A DNA stretch of 64,000 nucleotides from Aureimonas altamirensis (GCF_001463885.1 NZ_BBWQ01000010.1:288526-352525); one strand, 5' to 3'; positions 16,207-26,388 are shown, numbered from the stretch's first letter. Made by a program: numbers and translations. The notes: generated by a model from the sequence alone, not told the origin.

Positions 16207-19200
16207 TGCTGCAGCTCCGCACCGTCCGCACCCGCATCGCCGCCCTCGCCGCCCTTGGCGGCGCCTTCCTGCTGCCGGCCCCGGCGGCCCATGCGCAAGG
16301 GTTCATTGCCAATCAGATCGAAAACCTGATCTCGACCGAGAACGCGCAGGTAGAGATCGAGGGTCTGTCGGGCGCGCTGTCCGGCAATATCCGCATCGAA
16401 AGCCTGACCGTATCGGACCCGGACGGCGTCTATCTGACGGCGCGCGATCTGGCGCTCGACTGGTCGCCGACGGCCTTGATCCGTCGCACGGTGGAAATCC
16501 AGCGGCTGACGGCCGGCTCCATCGACTTTACGCGGCTGCCCCAGGGCAAGGCCGCAAGCGCCGAGGACGACACCGGCGGTGGCGGCTTCTCTCTGCCCAA
16601 CATCACGGCCAATGTCGGCGAAATCTCCATCGGGCGCTTTACGCTGGGCGAGGCCGTGGCCGGCGTCGCGGCGGAGCTGTCGGCCAATGGCGGGCTGACG
16701 CTGACGCGCGATCCCGCCGCGCTGGACGTGCGCTTTGCGGTGGAGCGGCTGGACCGGCCGGGCACCGTCAAGGCCACATTGGGCTTTGCCCCCGACCAGA
16801 ACCGCCTTGTCCTCAATGTCGACGCGAACGAGCCGGAGGGCGGCATCATCGCCGGCCTCCTGAAGCTGCCCGGCGCGCCGCCTGTCACCGTCAACGTCAC
16901 GGGCAACGGTCCGCTCAGCGATTTCACGGCCAATGGCGCGCTCGACATCGCGTCCGAGCGCGCCATCACCATCGAGGCCGCCGTGCAGGATGGCGCCGAC
17001 GGCCGCCGCCTGACCGCCAATATCTCCACCATCACCGGCCCCTTCGTGCCGGCGCAATACGCCGATATGGTCGGCGAAACGGCCACGGTCGCCGCGGATA
17101 TCCTGCTGCGCAACGAAGGCGGCATCGTCACCATCAACCGTGGCCAGCTCGTATCGGGTGCATTGCAGCTCGATGCGTCCGGCACCTACGACCCGAACGG
17201 CTCCACCAACGATCTGCGCGTCATGCTGGCGACGGAGGAAGGCAACCCCGTGCCGCTGTCCTTCGGCCAGCTCGGCGCCCGCAGTTTCCTGGAAGTGTCC
17301 TCGCTGGACGCCACCCTGTCCGGCGCTTTGGAATCGGCCGCACTGACCGTTGAAGCGGCCGCGCGCACCGCCGGCTACGAGGATTACCTTGCACGCGACG
17401 TCACCCTGCGCGCGACGAGCCCGGGCTTCAACCTGAATGCGATTTCGGGCCCGTTCCAGCTTGCGCTGGACGCCGCCAGCGCCAGCGCGCCCGAGGGCAT
17501 CGCGGCAAACGTCCTGACCGGTCCCATCGCCCTGGCTGTCGAAGGACAGCTCACCGAGGGCGAGATCGTCATAGACTCCAACAGCCTGACCACGGGCGCG
17601 GCCAGCGCTGCCGTTACCGGAAGGGCGGCGCGCGATTTTTCCACCTTCGACTTCGCCCTGCGCTCCGACGTGGAGAGCGCCGCTTTGGCGCAGCAACTGA
17701 CGCAATATGCCGGCGAGCGCATCGCCCTCAGCGGTTCGGTTGCGCGCACGGCCGAGGGCTATGAGGGACGCGATCTGTCCATCGAAGGCACGGGACTGTC
17801 GGTCGAGGCATCCGGCAGCCTGTCCGGCGAAACCATTTCGGCCAATGCGTCGGGCACGCTCGACCAGGCACAGATACCGGACGCCGGCCTGACCGGCACC
17901 GCCGACTTCACCCTTGATGCCGCCGGCACGCTCGGTGCACCGCAGGTCGACCTGACGGTGAACGGCGCGAACCTCGATATTGCGGGGCGCACGCTGCAGG
18001 AAGTCACCGCGCGCATAAACGGCACCTTCGCACCGGAGGCACCCAACGGCACGGTCGCGGTCAACGGGCGGTTCAACGATCAGCCGCTGGAAGTAACCGC
18101 CGACTTCGATACCGCAGGGGACGTCCGGAACCTGCGCAACCTTGCCATCGTGCAGGGCGACAACCGCGTGACCGGGGCGGTGGCGCTGGGCGCCGACAAC
18201 GTGCCGACCGGCAATCTCGACATTGCGGCGCCCGACCTGTCGACGCTGGCGGGCCTTGTCGGCCTCGAGGCCAGCGGCGACGTCGAGGGCACGGTTGCCC
18301 TGACCGTTCCGGATGGCGCGCCGCAGGCCGTCGTCGACATCCGGTCCGGCTCGATCTCCTTCGGCGAAACCGAGCTGGCCAACGCCACGGTGGACGTCAC
18401 CCTGTTCGATTACATCAACAGGCCGCAGGCCGAAGGAACGGTCGAGGCCGCCTCGCTTGCCCTGCCCTCCTTGACGGTCGCAGCCCTCGATATCGACCTG
18501 TCGCGCCTCAACGATGCGACGGTGATCGATGGCAGCACCACCATCAACAACGTCGCCACCGCATTGAACGGCAGCGTTTCCTCGATACAGGGCGAGACCG
18601 CGATCGATCTGCGCCGCCTGACCGCCGACATCGACGGCGCCGCCGTGGCGCTGCGCGAACCGACCCGCGTCACCATCGGGCAGAATGGCGTCAACCTCGG
18701 CCGCATCCTTCTGGCCGTCGGCCAGGGCGGACTAGAGCTGACCGGCGCGATCTCGGACGAGGTGCAGCTCGACCTGTCGCTCAATGCCTTCCCCCTTGCC
18801 GTCGCCAACCCGTTCGTCGCCGGTCTCGATGCCGCGGGCACACTGTCGGGCGATGTCTCCACTGCCGGGCCGGCCGACAACATCCGGGCCGATTTCGATG
18901 TGGCGCTGGCCGGGCTGCAAAGCGCCCAGACACGGCAGGCCGACCTGCCGGCCGTGGACGGCGCCCTGACCGGGCGTTACCGCGGCGGCATCGCAAGCCT
19001 TGATACGGCGCGTCTGAATCTCGGCGGGGGCACGGTGAACGTGACGGGCGATGTCGGCCAGACACTAGATGCCGTCCTGACCCTCACCGACATTCCGGTA
19101 TCCATCGCCAATGGCTTCGTGGCCAATCTCGGCGCATCCGGCACGCTCAGCGGCCGGGCCGAGGCAACGGGCGAACTCGACAACCCCATTATCGTCTTCG

Positions 19201-21569
19201 ACCTCGACGGGCGCGACATCTCGGCCGAACGGGTGGCTGCCGCCGGCACAGGGTCCATGACGATCGACCTTTCGGGCCGGCTGGCCAACTACACCGTCCG
19301 GCTGTCACAGGCCGTCGCCAACATCGGGTCCGGCTCCGTCCGCGCCACCGGCAGCGTCGGGCGGGATCTCGACCTGGATCTCGACATCGAAAGACTGCCC
19401 GTTGCGCTGGCCAATGCCTTCGTGCCGGGGCTGAATGCCACGGGCGACGTGTCGGGCACGGCGCGGGCCACCGGCACCCTGGCGCGTCCGCAGGCCACGT
19501 TCCAGCTTGCGGGCGGCAATCTTGCGGCCGCGCCCCTGCGCCAATCGGGCGTGGATACGGTGGCGCTCGACATCGCCGGAGCCTACCGCGACGACACGCT
19601 GACGCTCGAGCGCGGCGACATCCGCGCCGGTGGCGGCACCTTGAACGTCTCCGGAACGGTCGGCGACACACTGGATCTGCAACTGGCCATGCAGCAGCTT
19701 CCGCTGGCGCTGGCCAATGCGGCCTCCCCCACCCTCGGGGCGCAGGGGACGCTGTCCGGAACGGCGCGCGCCACGGGCTCGCTGTCGGCGCCGGCCGCCA
19801 CCTTCGATATCAATGGCACCAACATCTCGGTTGCGGCCTCGCGCGCCGCAGGTGCGCCTTCGGCAAGCCTTGCCGCGGCAGGCGATTTCCGCGACGAAAC
19901 GGTCGCCCTGCGCACCGCGCGCATCGACCTGTCCGGCGGCGGCAGCATCGTAGCCACCGGCAGCGCCGGACGGCGGCTCAACCTCGACGTGACCTTGTCC
20001 GACGTTCCGGCCTCCATCGCGGCGGCGGCCGCGCCGGATGTGGCGCCGCAGGGCACGATCGGCGGCAACATCCAGGCGCGCGGCACCATCGCCAATCCGG
20101 ATGTCACCTACGACATGCGCGTCGGCGGCCTTTCCCTGGCACAGACGCGAGAGGCGGGTGTCGGTCCGCTGGATGTCGCCGCTCGCGGCACCTATGCACA
20201 GAACCGGGTGACCCTGGATGGCAGCCTCTCGGGATCGGGCATCGCCTTCAACGCCGATGGGTCGGTCAACCTGGCGGGCACGCCGGCCTTCGACCTGGCG
20301 CTGAACGGCAACGCGCCGCTGTCGCTGGCCAACCGTATCCTGGCCGAGGGCGGCCGCTCCATCCAGGGCGATGTCAGCGTCAATGCGCGCGTGTCCGGCA
20401 CGGCGGCCAACCCCAATGTCACGGGAACCGTGTCCACCAGCGGCGCCCGCTTCGTCGATACCGGAATCAACCTCGCGGTCGAGAACATCAACACGACGAT
20501 CGCCCTGTCCGGCGACCGCGCGACGATCAACGCCTTCTCGGCCAATCTCGGCAGTGGCGGCTCGATCAACGTCGCAGGTGGCGTCGGCCTCGGCGCCGGC
20601 TTCCCCGCCGACATCAGCGTCACCATCCGCGATGGTCGCTATGCCGACGGCGAACTGTTTTCCACCCGGCTCAACGCAGACCTGACGCTGACGGGCCCGA
20701 TCACCGGCGCCGCTGTCCTTGGCGGCACGGTGAACGCGCAGGAAATCGCCATCGTCGTACCCGACAAGCTGCCCAGTTCGCTTGCCGATCTGGACGTGCG
20801 GCACGTCAATGCGCCGGCGGCCGTGTACCGCCAGCAGCGCGAGATCAATCCGGACTCCGGCGCCAGCGGCGCCAGCGGCGGCGGCATCACCCTGGATCTG
20901 ACGTTGAATGCACCAAACCGCGTCTTCGTGCGCGGCCGTGGCCTGGACCTTGAGCTGGGCGGCACCATCCGCATCACCGGGCCGGCGTCCAATGTCGGCA
21001 TCGTCGGCGGCTTCGACCTGCAGCGCGGCCGGTTGCAGATCCTCAGCCGGCGGCTGGATTTCGAACGCGCCTCCCTGTCCTTCACCGGCAATCTCGTCCC
21101 GACGCTGGATTTCCTGGCACAGTCGGACACGGGCGAGGCCACCGTCTACGTCGCGGTTACCGGCCCGGCCGAAAACCCGGCCTTCACCTTCAGCTCCAGC
21201 CCGGCGCTGCCGCAGGACGAGGTGCTGGCCCGGCTGATCTTCGGACAGGCCACCAGCGACCTGTCGCCCCTGCAGATCGCGCAGCTCGCTTCGGCGGCCG
21301 CATCGCTGGCCGGCGTCGGCGGCTCTACTGGGCTTCTGGACAGTCTTCGCTCGCAGCTCGGTGTCGACGACATCGACATCCGCACCACGGCCGACGGACA
21401 GGCGGCGGTGGGTGTCGGCCAGTATCTGAACGAGAACACCTATATCGGCGTCGACACCACCGGGCGGGTCTCCATCGATCTGGAGCTCGGGCGCGACATC
21501 AAGGCGCGCGCGGCCGTCACGGCCGGAGGCGGCGGCGAAGTCGGCGTATTCTACGAGAAGGAATACTGA
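16206..21569 (+). CDS. tamB: translocation and assembly module protein TamB
   Basis: Very long (1787 residues) AsmA/TamB-type protein thought to bridge the periplasm as a hydrophobic beta-groove and to move lipids or aid outer-membrane protein assembly with TamA. It has an N-terminal signal/anchor (about 1-31). The middle is dominated by beta-rich repeats, with a very regular run in the second half (see the repeat entry). The C-terminal DUF490 domain (about 1430-1787) contains the conserved VGGFDLQRGRLQILSRRLDF and ends EVGVFYEKEY. It starts inside the tamA stop (TGATG), so the pair is coupled. Confidence 0.95.
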   Translation: MLQLRTVRTRIAALAALGGAFLLPAPAAHAQGFIANQIENLISTENAQVEIEGLSGALSGNIRIESLTVSDPDGVYLTARDLALDWSPTALIRRTVEIQRLTAGSIDFTRLPQGKAASAEDDTGGGGFSLPNITANVGEISIGRFTLGEAVAGVAAELSANGGLTLTRDPAALDVRFAVERLDRPGTVKATLGFAPDQNRLVLNVDANEPEGGIIAGLLKLPGAPPVTVNVTGNGPLSDFTANGALDIASERAITIEAAVQDGADGRRLTANISTITGPFVPAQYADMVGETATVAADILLRNEGGIVTINRGQLVSGALQLDASGTYDPNGSTNDLRVMLATEEGNPVPLSFGQLGARSFLEVSSLDATLSGALESAALTVEAAARTAGYEDYLARDVTLRATSPGFNLNAISGPFQLALDAASASAPEGIAANVLTGPIALAVEGQLTEGEIVIDSNSLTTGAASAAVTGRAARDFSTFDFALRSDVESAALAQQLTQYAGERIALSGSVARTAEGYEGRDLSIEGTGLSVEASGSLSGETISANASGTLDQAQIPDAGLTGTADFTLDAAGTLGAPQVDLTVNGANLDIAGRTLQEVTARINGTFAPEAPNGTVAVNGRFNDQPLEVTADFDTAGDVRNLRNLAIVQGDNRVTGAVALGADNVPTGNLDIAAPDLSTLAGLVGLEASGDVEGTVALTVPDGAPQAVVDIRSGSISFGETELANATVDVTLFDYINRPQAEGTVEAASLALPSLTVAALDIDLSRLNDATVIDGSTTINNVATALNGSVSSIQGETAIDLRRLTADIDGAAVALREPTRVTIGQNGVNLGRILLAVGQGGLELTGAISDEVQLDLSLNAFPLAVANPFVAGLDAAGTLSGDVSTAGPADNIRADFDVALAGLQSAQTRQADLPAVDGALTGRYRGGIASLDTARLNLGGGTVNVTGDVGQTLDAVLTLTDIPVSIANGFVANLGASGTLSGRAEATGELDNPIIVFDLDGRDISAERVAAAGTGSMTIDLSGRLANYTVRLSQAVANIGSGSVRATGSVGRDLDLDLDIERLPVALANAFVPGLNATGDVSGTARATGTLARPQATFQLAGGNLAAAPLRQSGVDTVALDIAGAYRDDTLTLERGDIRAGGGTLNVSGTVGDTLDLQLAMQQLPLALANAASPTLGAQGTLSGTARATGSLSAPAATFDINGTNISVAASRAAGAPSASLAAAGDFRDETVALRTARIDLSGGGSIVATGSAGRRLNLDVTLSDVPASIAAAAAPDVAPQGTIGGNIQARGTIANPDVTYDMRVGGLSLAQTREAGVGPLDVAARGTYAQNRVTLDGSLSGSGIAFNADGSVNLAGTPAFDLALNGNAPLSLANRILAEGGRSIQGDVSVNARVSGTAANPNVTGTVSTSGARFVDTGINLAVENINTTIALSGDRATINAFSANLGSGGSINVAGGVGLGAGFPADISVTIRDGRYADGELFSTRLNADLTLTGPITGAAVLGGTVNAQEIAIVVPDKLPSSLADLDVRHVNAPAAVYRQQREINPDSGASGASGGGITLDLTLNAPNRVFVRGRGLDLELGGTIRITGPASNVGIVGGFDLQRGRLQILSRRLDFERASLSFTGNLVPTLDFLAQSDTGEATVYVAVTGPAENPAFTFSSSPALPQDEVLARLIFGQATSDLSPLQIAQLASAAASLAGVGGSTGLLDSLRSQLGVDDIDIRTTADGQAAVGVGQYLNENTYIGVDTTGRVSIDLELGRDIKARAAVTAGGGGEVGVFYEKEY
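18792..20618 (+). repeat. six tandem ~101-residue modules within TamB
   Basis: A motif of the type (L/I)P(V/L)(A/S)(L/I)AN-A/G followed by GTLSG-x-A-x-ATG recurs six times. Its proline codons are at 18792, 19095, 19398, 19701, 20007 and 20316. The spacing is 303, 303, 303, 306 and 309 bases, about 101-103 residues. The end given is one further period after the last proline codon. The units are diverged at DNA level and in frame, so they are protein modules rather than unstable DNA repeats. TamB proteins are built of repeated beta segments, which this fits. Confidence 0.8.
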
Positions 21570-21585
21570 GGGCGGCAGCGCCCTC
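21568..21585 (+). terminator. possible tamB terminator hairpin
   Basis: GAGGGCG (21568-21574), loop GCAG, CGCCCTC (21579-21585): a perfect 7-base GC-rich stem that begins at the tamB stop codon. A short A/T-rich stretch (ACATTAAAATTTGG) comes about 13 bases later, not directly after. It is a weak candidate for transcription termination before the next gene. Confidence 0.3.
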
Positions 21586-21710
21586 GCCGTGCGGCGCACA
21601 TTAAAATTTGGTCATAGATGGAACGATTGGTCGCCATGCCTCATTTCAGGCCGATGGGGCGTATCCAATCCTGTCATGTCAAATTCACCTATGACCATGG
21701 AGTGTGAACC

Positions 21711-21947
21711 ATGAGCGAAGCACGCGAACCGTCCGAAATCGATTATCGCGTCGGCAGCCACTTTTCCGACCCGGCCGAAGTGGTCGATGACAGAAACCTG
21801 TCGCACGGCGAAAAGCAGGCCCTTCTGGAAGACTGGCGCTTCCGCCTGGATGCGCGTGTCGCGCGGGCCGGCACCAGCGATGTCGTCCGGCGGCGTCACG
21901 CCTCTCTCGACAAGGCGCTGGACAGGCTGGACGCCACCCGGCACTGA
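21711..21947 (+). CDS. conserved hypothetical protein, 78 residues
   Basis: Small acidic, soluble, helix-rich protein starting MSEAREPSEIDYRVGSHFSDPAEVVDDRNLS. The central segment DPAEVVDDxxLSxxEKxALLEDWxxRLDAR looks like a family I have seen only as short hypothetical proteins of Hyphomicrobiales; I know no function. GGAG lies about a dozen bases before the ATG, and codon use matches its neighbours. It stands alone between tamB and pgi with 140-150 bases on each side. No signal peptide, membrane helix or cysteine is present. Confidence 0.75.
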   Translation: MSEAREPSEIDYRVGSHFSDPAEVVDDRNLSHGEKQALLEDWRFRLDARVARAGTSDVVRRRHASLDKALDRLDATRH

Positions 21948-22000
21948 CGCCTCCAGCGGCGCCATTGCGCAGCTTATTTCTGCCCTCCCCGCGATCTGCC

Positions 22001-22071
22001 CCTTTCCGAATGCGGAAAGGCGTTAGATAGTGACCGGGACAACGCGCCGCAGCACCTCTATTGTGCGGCGC
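22001..22071 (+). promoter_or_regulatory. two inverted repeats in the pgi upstream region
   Basis: Two perfect 8-base inverted repeats lie in the 151 bases before pgi. The first is CCTTTCCG / CGGAAAGG (22001-22008 and 22013-22020, loop AATG). The second is GCGCCGCA / TGCGGCGC (22044-22051 and 22064-22071, 12-base loop). Neither is followed by a T run. They may be a terminator of the preceding gene, regulator sites, or leader structure of the pgi-glg message. Confidence 0.4.
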
Positions 22072-22098
22072 AACACAACAGCAGGGCAGGCAGTTAAC

Positions 22099-23742
22099 GT
22101 GGCTGATACTCATGGATATGGCGCAGCGGTCCGCACTCTGGCGGAGCGCGGCGAGGCAGCACGCCAACGCGGCATCAAGGCGCTCTTCGAAGGCGCGCCG
22201 CAGCGCTTCGACGCATTCAGTGCCGCACTGGACGACCTGACCCTCGATTATTCCAAGACAGCGCTGAGCGCCGACGACCGCGAGGCGCTGTTTGCCTTTG
22301 CGCGCGAGTGCGGGCTGGAAGAGCGGCGCGACGCCATGTTTGCCGGCGCCCGCATCAACGCCACGGAAGGGCGCTCGGTGCTTCATGTCGCCCTGCGCGG
22401 CCGGCCGGAAGACAATTACGAGGCAGCCGGCGTGTATGTCGGCGACGATGTCGAAGACGTCCTCGCCGCCATGACGCGCTTTTCGGACGGCATCCGCAGC
22501 GGCGAGATCGCGCCGGCGCGCGGCGGCCGCTTCACCGATGTCGTCAATATCGGCATCGGCGGCTCGGACCTCGGGCCGGTCATGGCGACGCTGGCTCTTG
22601 CGCCCTACCATGACGGGCCCCGCCTGCATTTCGTATCGAATGTCGATGGCGCCCATATCGCCGATATCGTGCGCGGGCTGGACCCGGCGACGACGCTGTT
22701 CATCATCGCATCGAAAACCTTCACCACCATCGAGACGATGACCAACGCCGCGACGGCAAGGCGCTTCATCGCCGACGCGCTCGGCGAGGGTGCGGTCGGC
22801 GCCCATTTTTGCGCGGTCTCGACGGCGCTCGACAAGGTTGCCGCATTCGGTATCGACGAGGCGCGCGCCTTCGGCTTCTGGGATTGGGTCGGCGGTCGCT
22901 ATTCGCTCTGGTCGGCCATCGGCCTGCCGATCATGATTGCGATCGGTCCCGACCGGTTCCGCGAGTTCCTGGCGGGCGCCCGCGCGATGGACCAGCATTT
23001 CAAGTCGGCGCCGATGGATGGCAACCTGCCCATCCTGCTCGGCCTCGTCGGCTGGTGGCATCGCGTTGCGCAAGATTGCCCTTCGCGCGCCGTAATCCCC
23101 TACGATCAGCGGCTGGCGCGCCTGCCGGCCTACATGCAGCAACTGGACATGGAGTCCAACGGCAAGCATGTCGGGCTCGACGGCGAGCGCGTGAAGACGC
23201 CGACCGGACCCGTCGTATGGGGCGAGCCCGGCACCAACGGCCAGCACGCCTTTTTCCAGCTTCTGCACCAGGGCACCGACGTCGTCCCGGTGGAGTTCCT
23301 GCTGGGTGCGATCTCGCACGAGCCCGAGTTGCAGGATCACCAGGATCTGCTGATCGCCAACTGCCTTGCGCAGAGCGAAGCCTTGATGAAGGGCCGCACC
23401 CTGGAAGAGGCGCGCCAGCAATTGCTGGCTGCGGGCCGGTCCGCCGACGAAGCGGAGCGCATCGCCCCGCACCGCGAATTTTCCGGTAACCGCCCTTCCC
23501 TCACCATCCTGTATCGGACGCTCGACCCGTTCACGCTGGGCCGCATCATCGCGCTCTACGAGCATCGGGTCTTCGTGGAGGCGCAGCTATTCGGGATCAA
23601 CGCCTTCGACCAATGGGGCGTCGAGCTGGGCAAGGAACTGGCGACGGGCCTTCTGCCCGTCGTCCGTGGGGAAGCATCGGCGGAGGGTCGCGACGCATCG
23701 ACCGTCGGGCTGGTGAACGCGATTTCGACATTGAAAGGTTGA
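22099..23742 (+). CDS. pgi: glucose-6-phosphate isomerase
   Basis: Interconverts glucose 6-phosphate and fructose 6-phosphate, linking gluconeogenesis to glycogen synthesis. Family signatures are visible: [29 protein letters not shown], and near residue 350 [14 protein letters not shown], followed by [21 protein letters not shown]. The GTG at 22099 gives 547 residues, the usual length. A GTG further upstream at 22030 would add 23 residues that do not resemble the family. The stop is four bases before the glgP start, so pgi leads the glycogen operon. Confidence 0.95.
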   Translation: MADTHGYGAAVRTLAERGEAARQRGIKALFEGAPQRFDAFSAALDDLTLDYSKTALSADDREALFAFARECGLEERRDAMFAGARINATEGRSVLHVALRGRPEDNYEAAGVYVGDDVEDVLAAMTRFSDGIRSGEIAPARGGRFTDVVNIGIGGSDLGPVMATLALAPYHDGPRLHFVSNVDGAHIADIVRGLDPATTLFIIASKTFTTIETMTNAATARRFIADALGEGAVGAHFCAVSTALDKVAAFGIDEARAFGFWDWVGGRYSLWSAIGLPIMIAIGPDRFREFLAGARAMDQHFKSAPMDGNLPILLGLVGWWHRVAQDCPSRAVIPYDQRLARLPAYMQQLDMESNGKHVGLDGERVKTPTGPVVWGEPGTNGQHAFFQLLHQGTDVVPVEFLLGAISHEPELQDHQDLLIANCLAQSEALMKGRTLEEARQQLLAAGRSADEAERIAPHREFSGNRPSLTILYRTLDPFTLGRIIALYEHRVFVEAQLFGINAFDQWGVELGKELATGLLPVVRGEASAEGRDASTVGLVNAISTLKG

Positions 23743-23746
23743 GACC

Positions 23747-26260
23747 ATGCCGAACGACGCCACGTTGCCGACGGCCGAGGCCGCCAACCCCATGCGCCGG
23801 GCGACGCACAACCCGCTGCCACGCGGCAACGACGCCGATACGCTGGCGCTCGAGATTGTCGAGAAGCTCACCTATTCGCTGGGCAAGACAACCGGCGTCG
23901 CCCGCATGTACGACTGGATGGACGCGACGTGCCTGGCCGTGCGCGACCGCATCATCGACCACTGGATCTCCTCGACCCAGAAGGTCAACAAGGACCAGTC
24001 CAAGCGCGTCTGCTACCTGTCGATGGAGTTCCTGATCGGTCGGCTCCTGCGTGACGCGATCAACAATCTCGGCCTTGCCGAGCCGGTGAAGCAGGCGCTT
24101 GCCCGCTACGGCGTCGAGCTCGACCTGGTCGAGCTGCTGGAGCCGGATGCGGCGCTTGGCAATGGCGGCCTCGGCCGCCTTGCGGCCTGTTTCATGGAAA
24201 GCATGGCCTCTACCGAGGTGCCGGCCTTCGGCTACGGCATCCGGTATGTCCATGGCTTCTTCCGGCAGGAAATCGCCGATGGCGCGCAGGTGGAGCTGCC
24301 GGAAGACTGGCTGGCCCACGGCAACCCCTGGGAGTTCGAGCGCCGCGAAACCGCCTACGAGATCGGCTTCGGCGGCAAGGTCACCATGGTGGAAGAGCCG
24401 GGGCGCCCGCCCCGCTGCGTCTGGCGCCCGGCCGAGCGCGTTCTGGCCGTCGCCTTCGATACGCCCATCGTCGGGTGGCGCGGCAAGCACGTCAATACGC
24501 TGCGGCTGTGGAGCGCGCAGGCGCTGGACCCCATCCTGCTCGATGCCTTCAATTCCGGCGACCATATCGGGGCCTTGCTGGAATCCAACCGTGCCGAAGC
24601 CATCACCCGTGTCCTCTACCCTGCCGATTCGCATCAGGCCGGACAGGAATTGCGGCTTCGCCAGGAGTTCTTCTTCTCGTCGGCATCGTTGCAGGACATC
24701 GTGCGCCGCCACCTGCAGACCTACGATACGTTGGCCAACCTTGGCGACAAGGTATCCATCCAGCTCAACGACACGCACCCGGCCGTTTCGGTGGCGGAGT
24801 TGATGCGCATCCTGGTCGACATCCACGGCATGGAGTGGGACGAGGCCTGGACGGTGACGCAGGCGACCTTCTCCTACACCAATCACACGCTCCTGCCCGA
24901 GGCGCTGGAAACCTGGCCGATCCATCTGTTCGAGCGGCTGCTGCCGCGCCAGATGCAGATCATCTACGCCATCAACGCCGACATCATCCGCCATGCGCGG
25001 CAGGATAAGGGCCTAAGCGACGGCGAAGTCTCGGCGATCTCGCTCATCGACGAAGACAACGGCCGCCGCGTGCGGATGGGGCAGCTCGCTTTCGTCGGCT
25101 CCCACGCAGTCAACGGCGTGTCCGCCCTGCATTCGGACCTGATGAAGGAAACCGTCTTCCACGACCTGCACCGGCTGTTCCCGGAGCGGATCGAAAACAA
25201 GACCAACGGGGTGACGCCGCGCCGCTGGCTGTTCGAGTGCAATCCCGGCCTGTGCAGCCTTATCGACGAGACCATCGGCACGGCCTACCGCGACGACCTC
25301 GACAGGCTGATCGACCTCGACCCCTATGCCGACGACGCCAGCTTCCGCGACCGGTTCGCGGCGGTGAAGTTTGCCAACAAGCAGCGCCTGGCCAAGGTGA
25401 TCGAAGAGCGGCTTGCCACCTATGTCGATCCGAAGGCCATCTTCGACATTCAGGTCAAGCGCATCCACGAATACAAGCGCCAGTTGATGAACATCATCGA
25501 GACGGTGGCGCTGTACGACCAGATCCGCTCCTCGCCTCACCTGGAATGGACGCCGCGCGTCAAGGTGTTCGCCGGAAAGGCGGCCCCCAGCTACCACGAA
25601 GCCAAGGAAATCATCCACCTCATCAACGACGTGGCCAGCGTGATCAACGCCGATCCGGCCGTGCGCAACCTTCTGAAGGTGGTCTTCATCCCGAACTACA
25701 ATGTCAGCCTGGCCGAGATCATCATGCCGGCGGCCGACATCTCCGAGCAGATATCCACGGCGGGGCTGGAGGCCTCGGGCACCGGCAACATGAAGTTTGC
25801 GCTCAACGGCGCCCTCACCATCGGCACGCTGGACGGAGCCAATGTGGAGATGCAGGACCATGTGGGCGAAGACAACATGTTCATCTTCGGCCTCAAGGCA
25901 GACGAAGTGGCCCGCAGGCGGGCCGACGGCCATCGCGGCCAGCCGCTCATCGACCAGCAGCCGCTGTTGCGCGCCGCGCTGGATTCCATCGAGGGCGGCG
26001 TGTTCTCGGAGGGCGAGCCGGGACGCTATCGCAGCCTGACCGGCTCCCTGCGCGACAGGGACTGGTGGATGATCGCCGCCGACTTCGACTCCTACTGGCA
26101 GACGCAGCGCCGGCTGGATACGCTGTGGCACGACAAGGCCGACTGGAACCGCATCGCCGTCCACAACACGGCGCGCATGGGCTGGTTCTCGTCCGACCGG
26201 TCGATCGGGGAATATGCACGCGATATCTGGCATGCGGGGGCCTTCGAAAAGAAGGGATAA
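23747..26260 (+). CDS. glgP: glycogen/starch/alpha-glucan phosphorylase
   Basis: GT35 phosphorylase releasing glucose 1-phosphate from the ends of alpha-1,4-glucan chains. The pyridoxal-phosphate site EASGTGNMKFALNGALTIGT is present, with the Schiff-base lysine at K683. Other family blocks are YLSMEFLIGRLL (near 90), LGNGGLGRLAACFMESMA (near 137) and IQLNDTHPAVSVAELMR. 837 residues is normal. It starts four bases after pgi. In many Rhizobiales the next gene would be glgB; here a 128-base gap and then glgC follow. Confidence 0.96.
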   Translation: MPNDATLPTAEAANPMRRATHNPLPRGNDADTLALEIVEKLTYSLGKTTGVARMYDWMDATCLAVRDRIIDHWISSTQKVNKDQSKRVCYLSMEFLIGRLLRDAINNLGLAEPVKQALARYGVELDLVELLEPDAALGNGGLGRLAACFMESMASTEVPAFGYGIRYVHGFFRQEIADGAQVELPEDWLAHGNPWEFERRETAYEIGFGGKVTMVEEPGRPPRCVWRPAERVLAVAFDTPIVGWRGKHVNTLRLWSAQALDPILLDAFNSGDHIGALLESNRAEAITRVLYPADSHQAGQELRLRQEFFFSSASLQDIVRRHLQTYDTLANLGDKVSIQLNDTHPAVSVAELMRILVDIHGMEWDEAWTVTQATFSYTNHTLLPEALETWPIHLFERLLPRQMQIIYAINADIIRHARQDKGLSDGEVSAISLIDEDNGRRVRMGQLAFVGSHAVNGVSALHSDLMKETVFHDLHRLFPERIENKTNGVTPRRWLFECNPGLCSLIDETIGTAYRDDLDRLIDLDPYADDASFRDRFAAVKFANKQRLAKVIEERLATYVDPKAIFDIQVKRIHEYKRQLMNIIETVALYDQIRSSPHLEWTPRVKVFAGKAAPSYHEAKEIIHLINDVASVINADPAVRNLLKVVFIPNYNVSLAEIIMPAADISEQISTAGLEASGTGNMKFALNGALTIGTLDGANVEMQDHVGEDNMFIFGLKADEVARRRADGHRGQPLIDQQPLLRAALDSIEGGVFSEGEPGRYRSLTGSLRDRDWWMIAADFDSYWQTQRRLDTLWHDKADWNRIAVHNTARMGWFSSDRSIGEYARDIWHAGAFEKKG

Positions 26261-26278
26261 GCCGGCCGGAATTTTAGC

Positions 26279-26304
26279 CGGGGCGGCATATGGCGTCCGC
26301 CCCG
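26279..26304 (+). promoter_or_regulatory. hairpin in the glgP-glgC gap
   Basis: CGGGGCGG (26279-26286) and CCGCCCCG (26297-26304) form an 8-base stem with a 10-base loop, 19 bases after the glgP stop. No T tract follows. It could be a terminator, an mRNA-stability element or a scar near a lost gene. Confidence 0.35.
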
Positions 26305-26358
26305 GGGGGCGCTATCTTCGATTGCAGATCGGCCGGAGGGCCGGCAAAATGTTCAGTG

Positions 26359-26378
26359 CCCGCCCACGCGCGGGCGGG
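26359..26378 (+). promoter_or_regulatory. hairpin next to the glgC ribosome binding site
   Basis: CCCGCCC (26359-26365) and GGGCGGG (26372-26378) can pair across a 6-base loop. The 3' arm runs into GGGGAGGG (26376-26383), the Shine-Dalgarno of glgC at 26389. Pairing could limit ribosome access. The structure is seen; regulation is inferred. Confidence 0.35.
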
Positions 26379-26388
26379 GAGGGACTGA

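Noticed and set aside
19305..21599. 764-codon minus-strand open frame opposite tamB
   Set aside because: It mirrors the TamB repeats, has no recognisable domain and runs past the real gene end; it is an antisense artefact.
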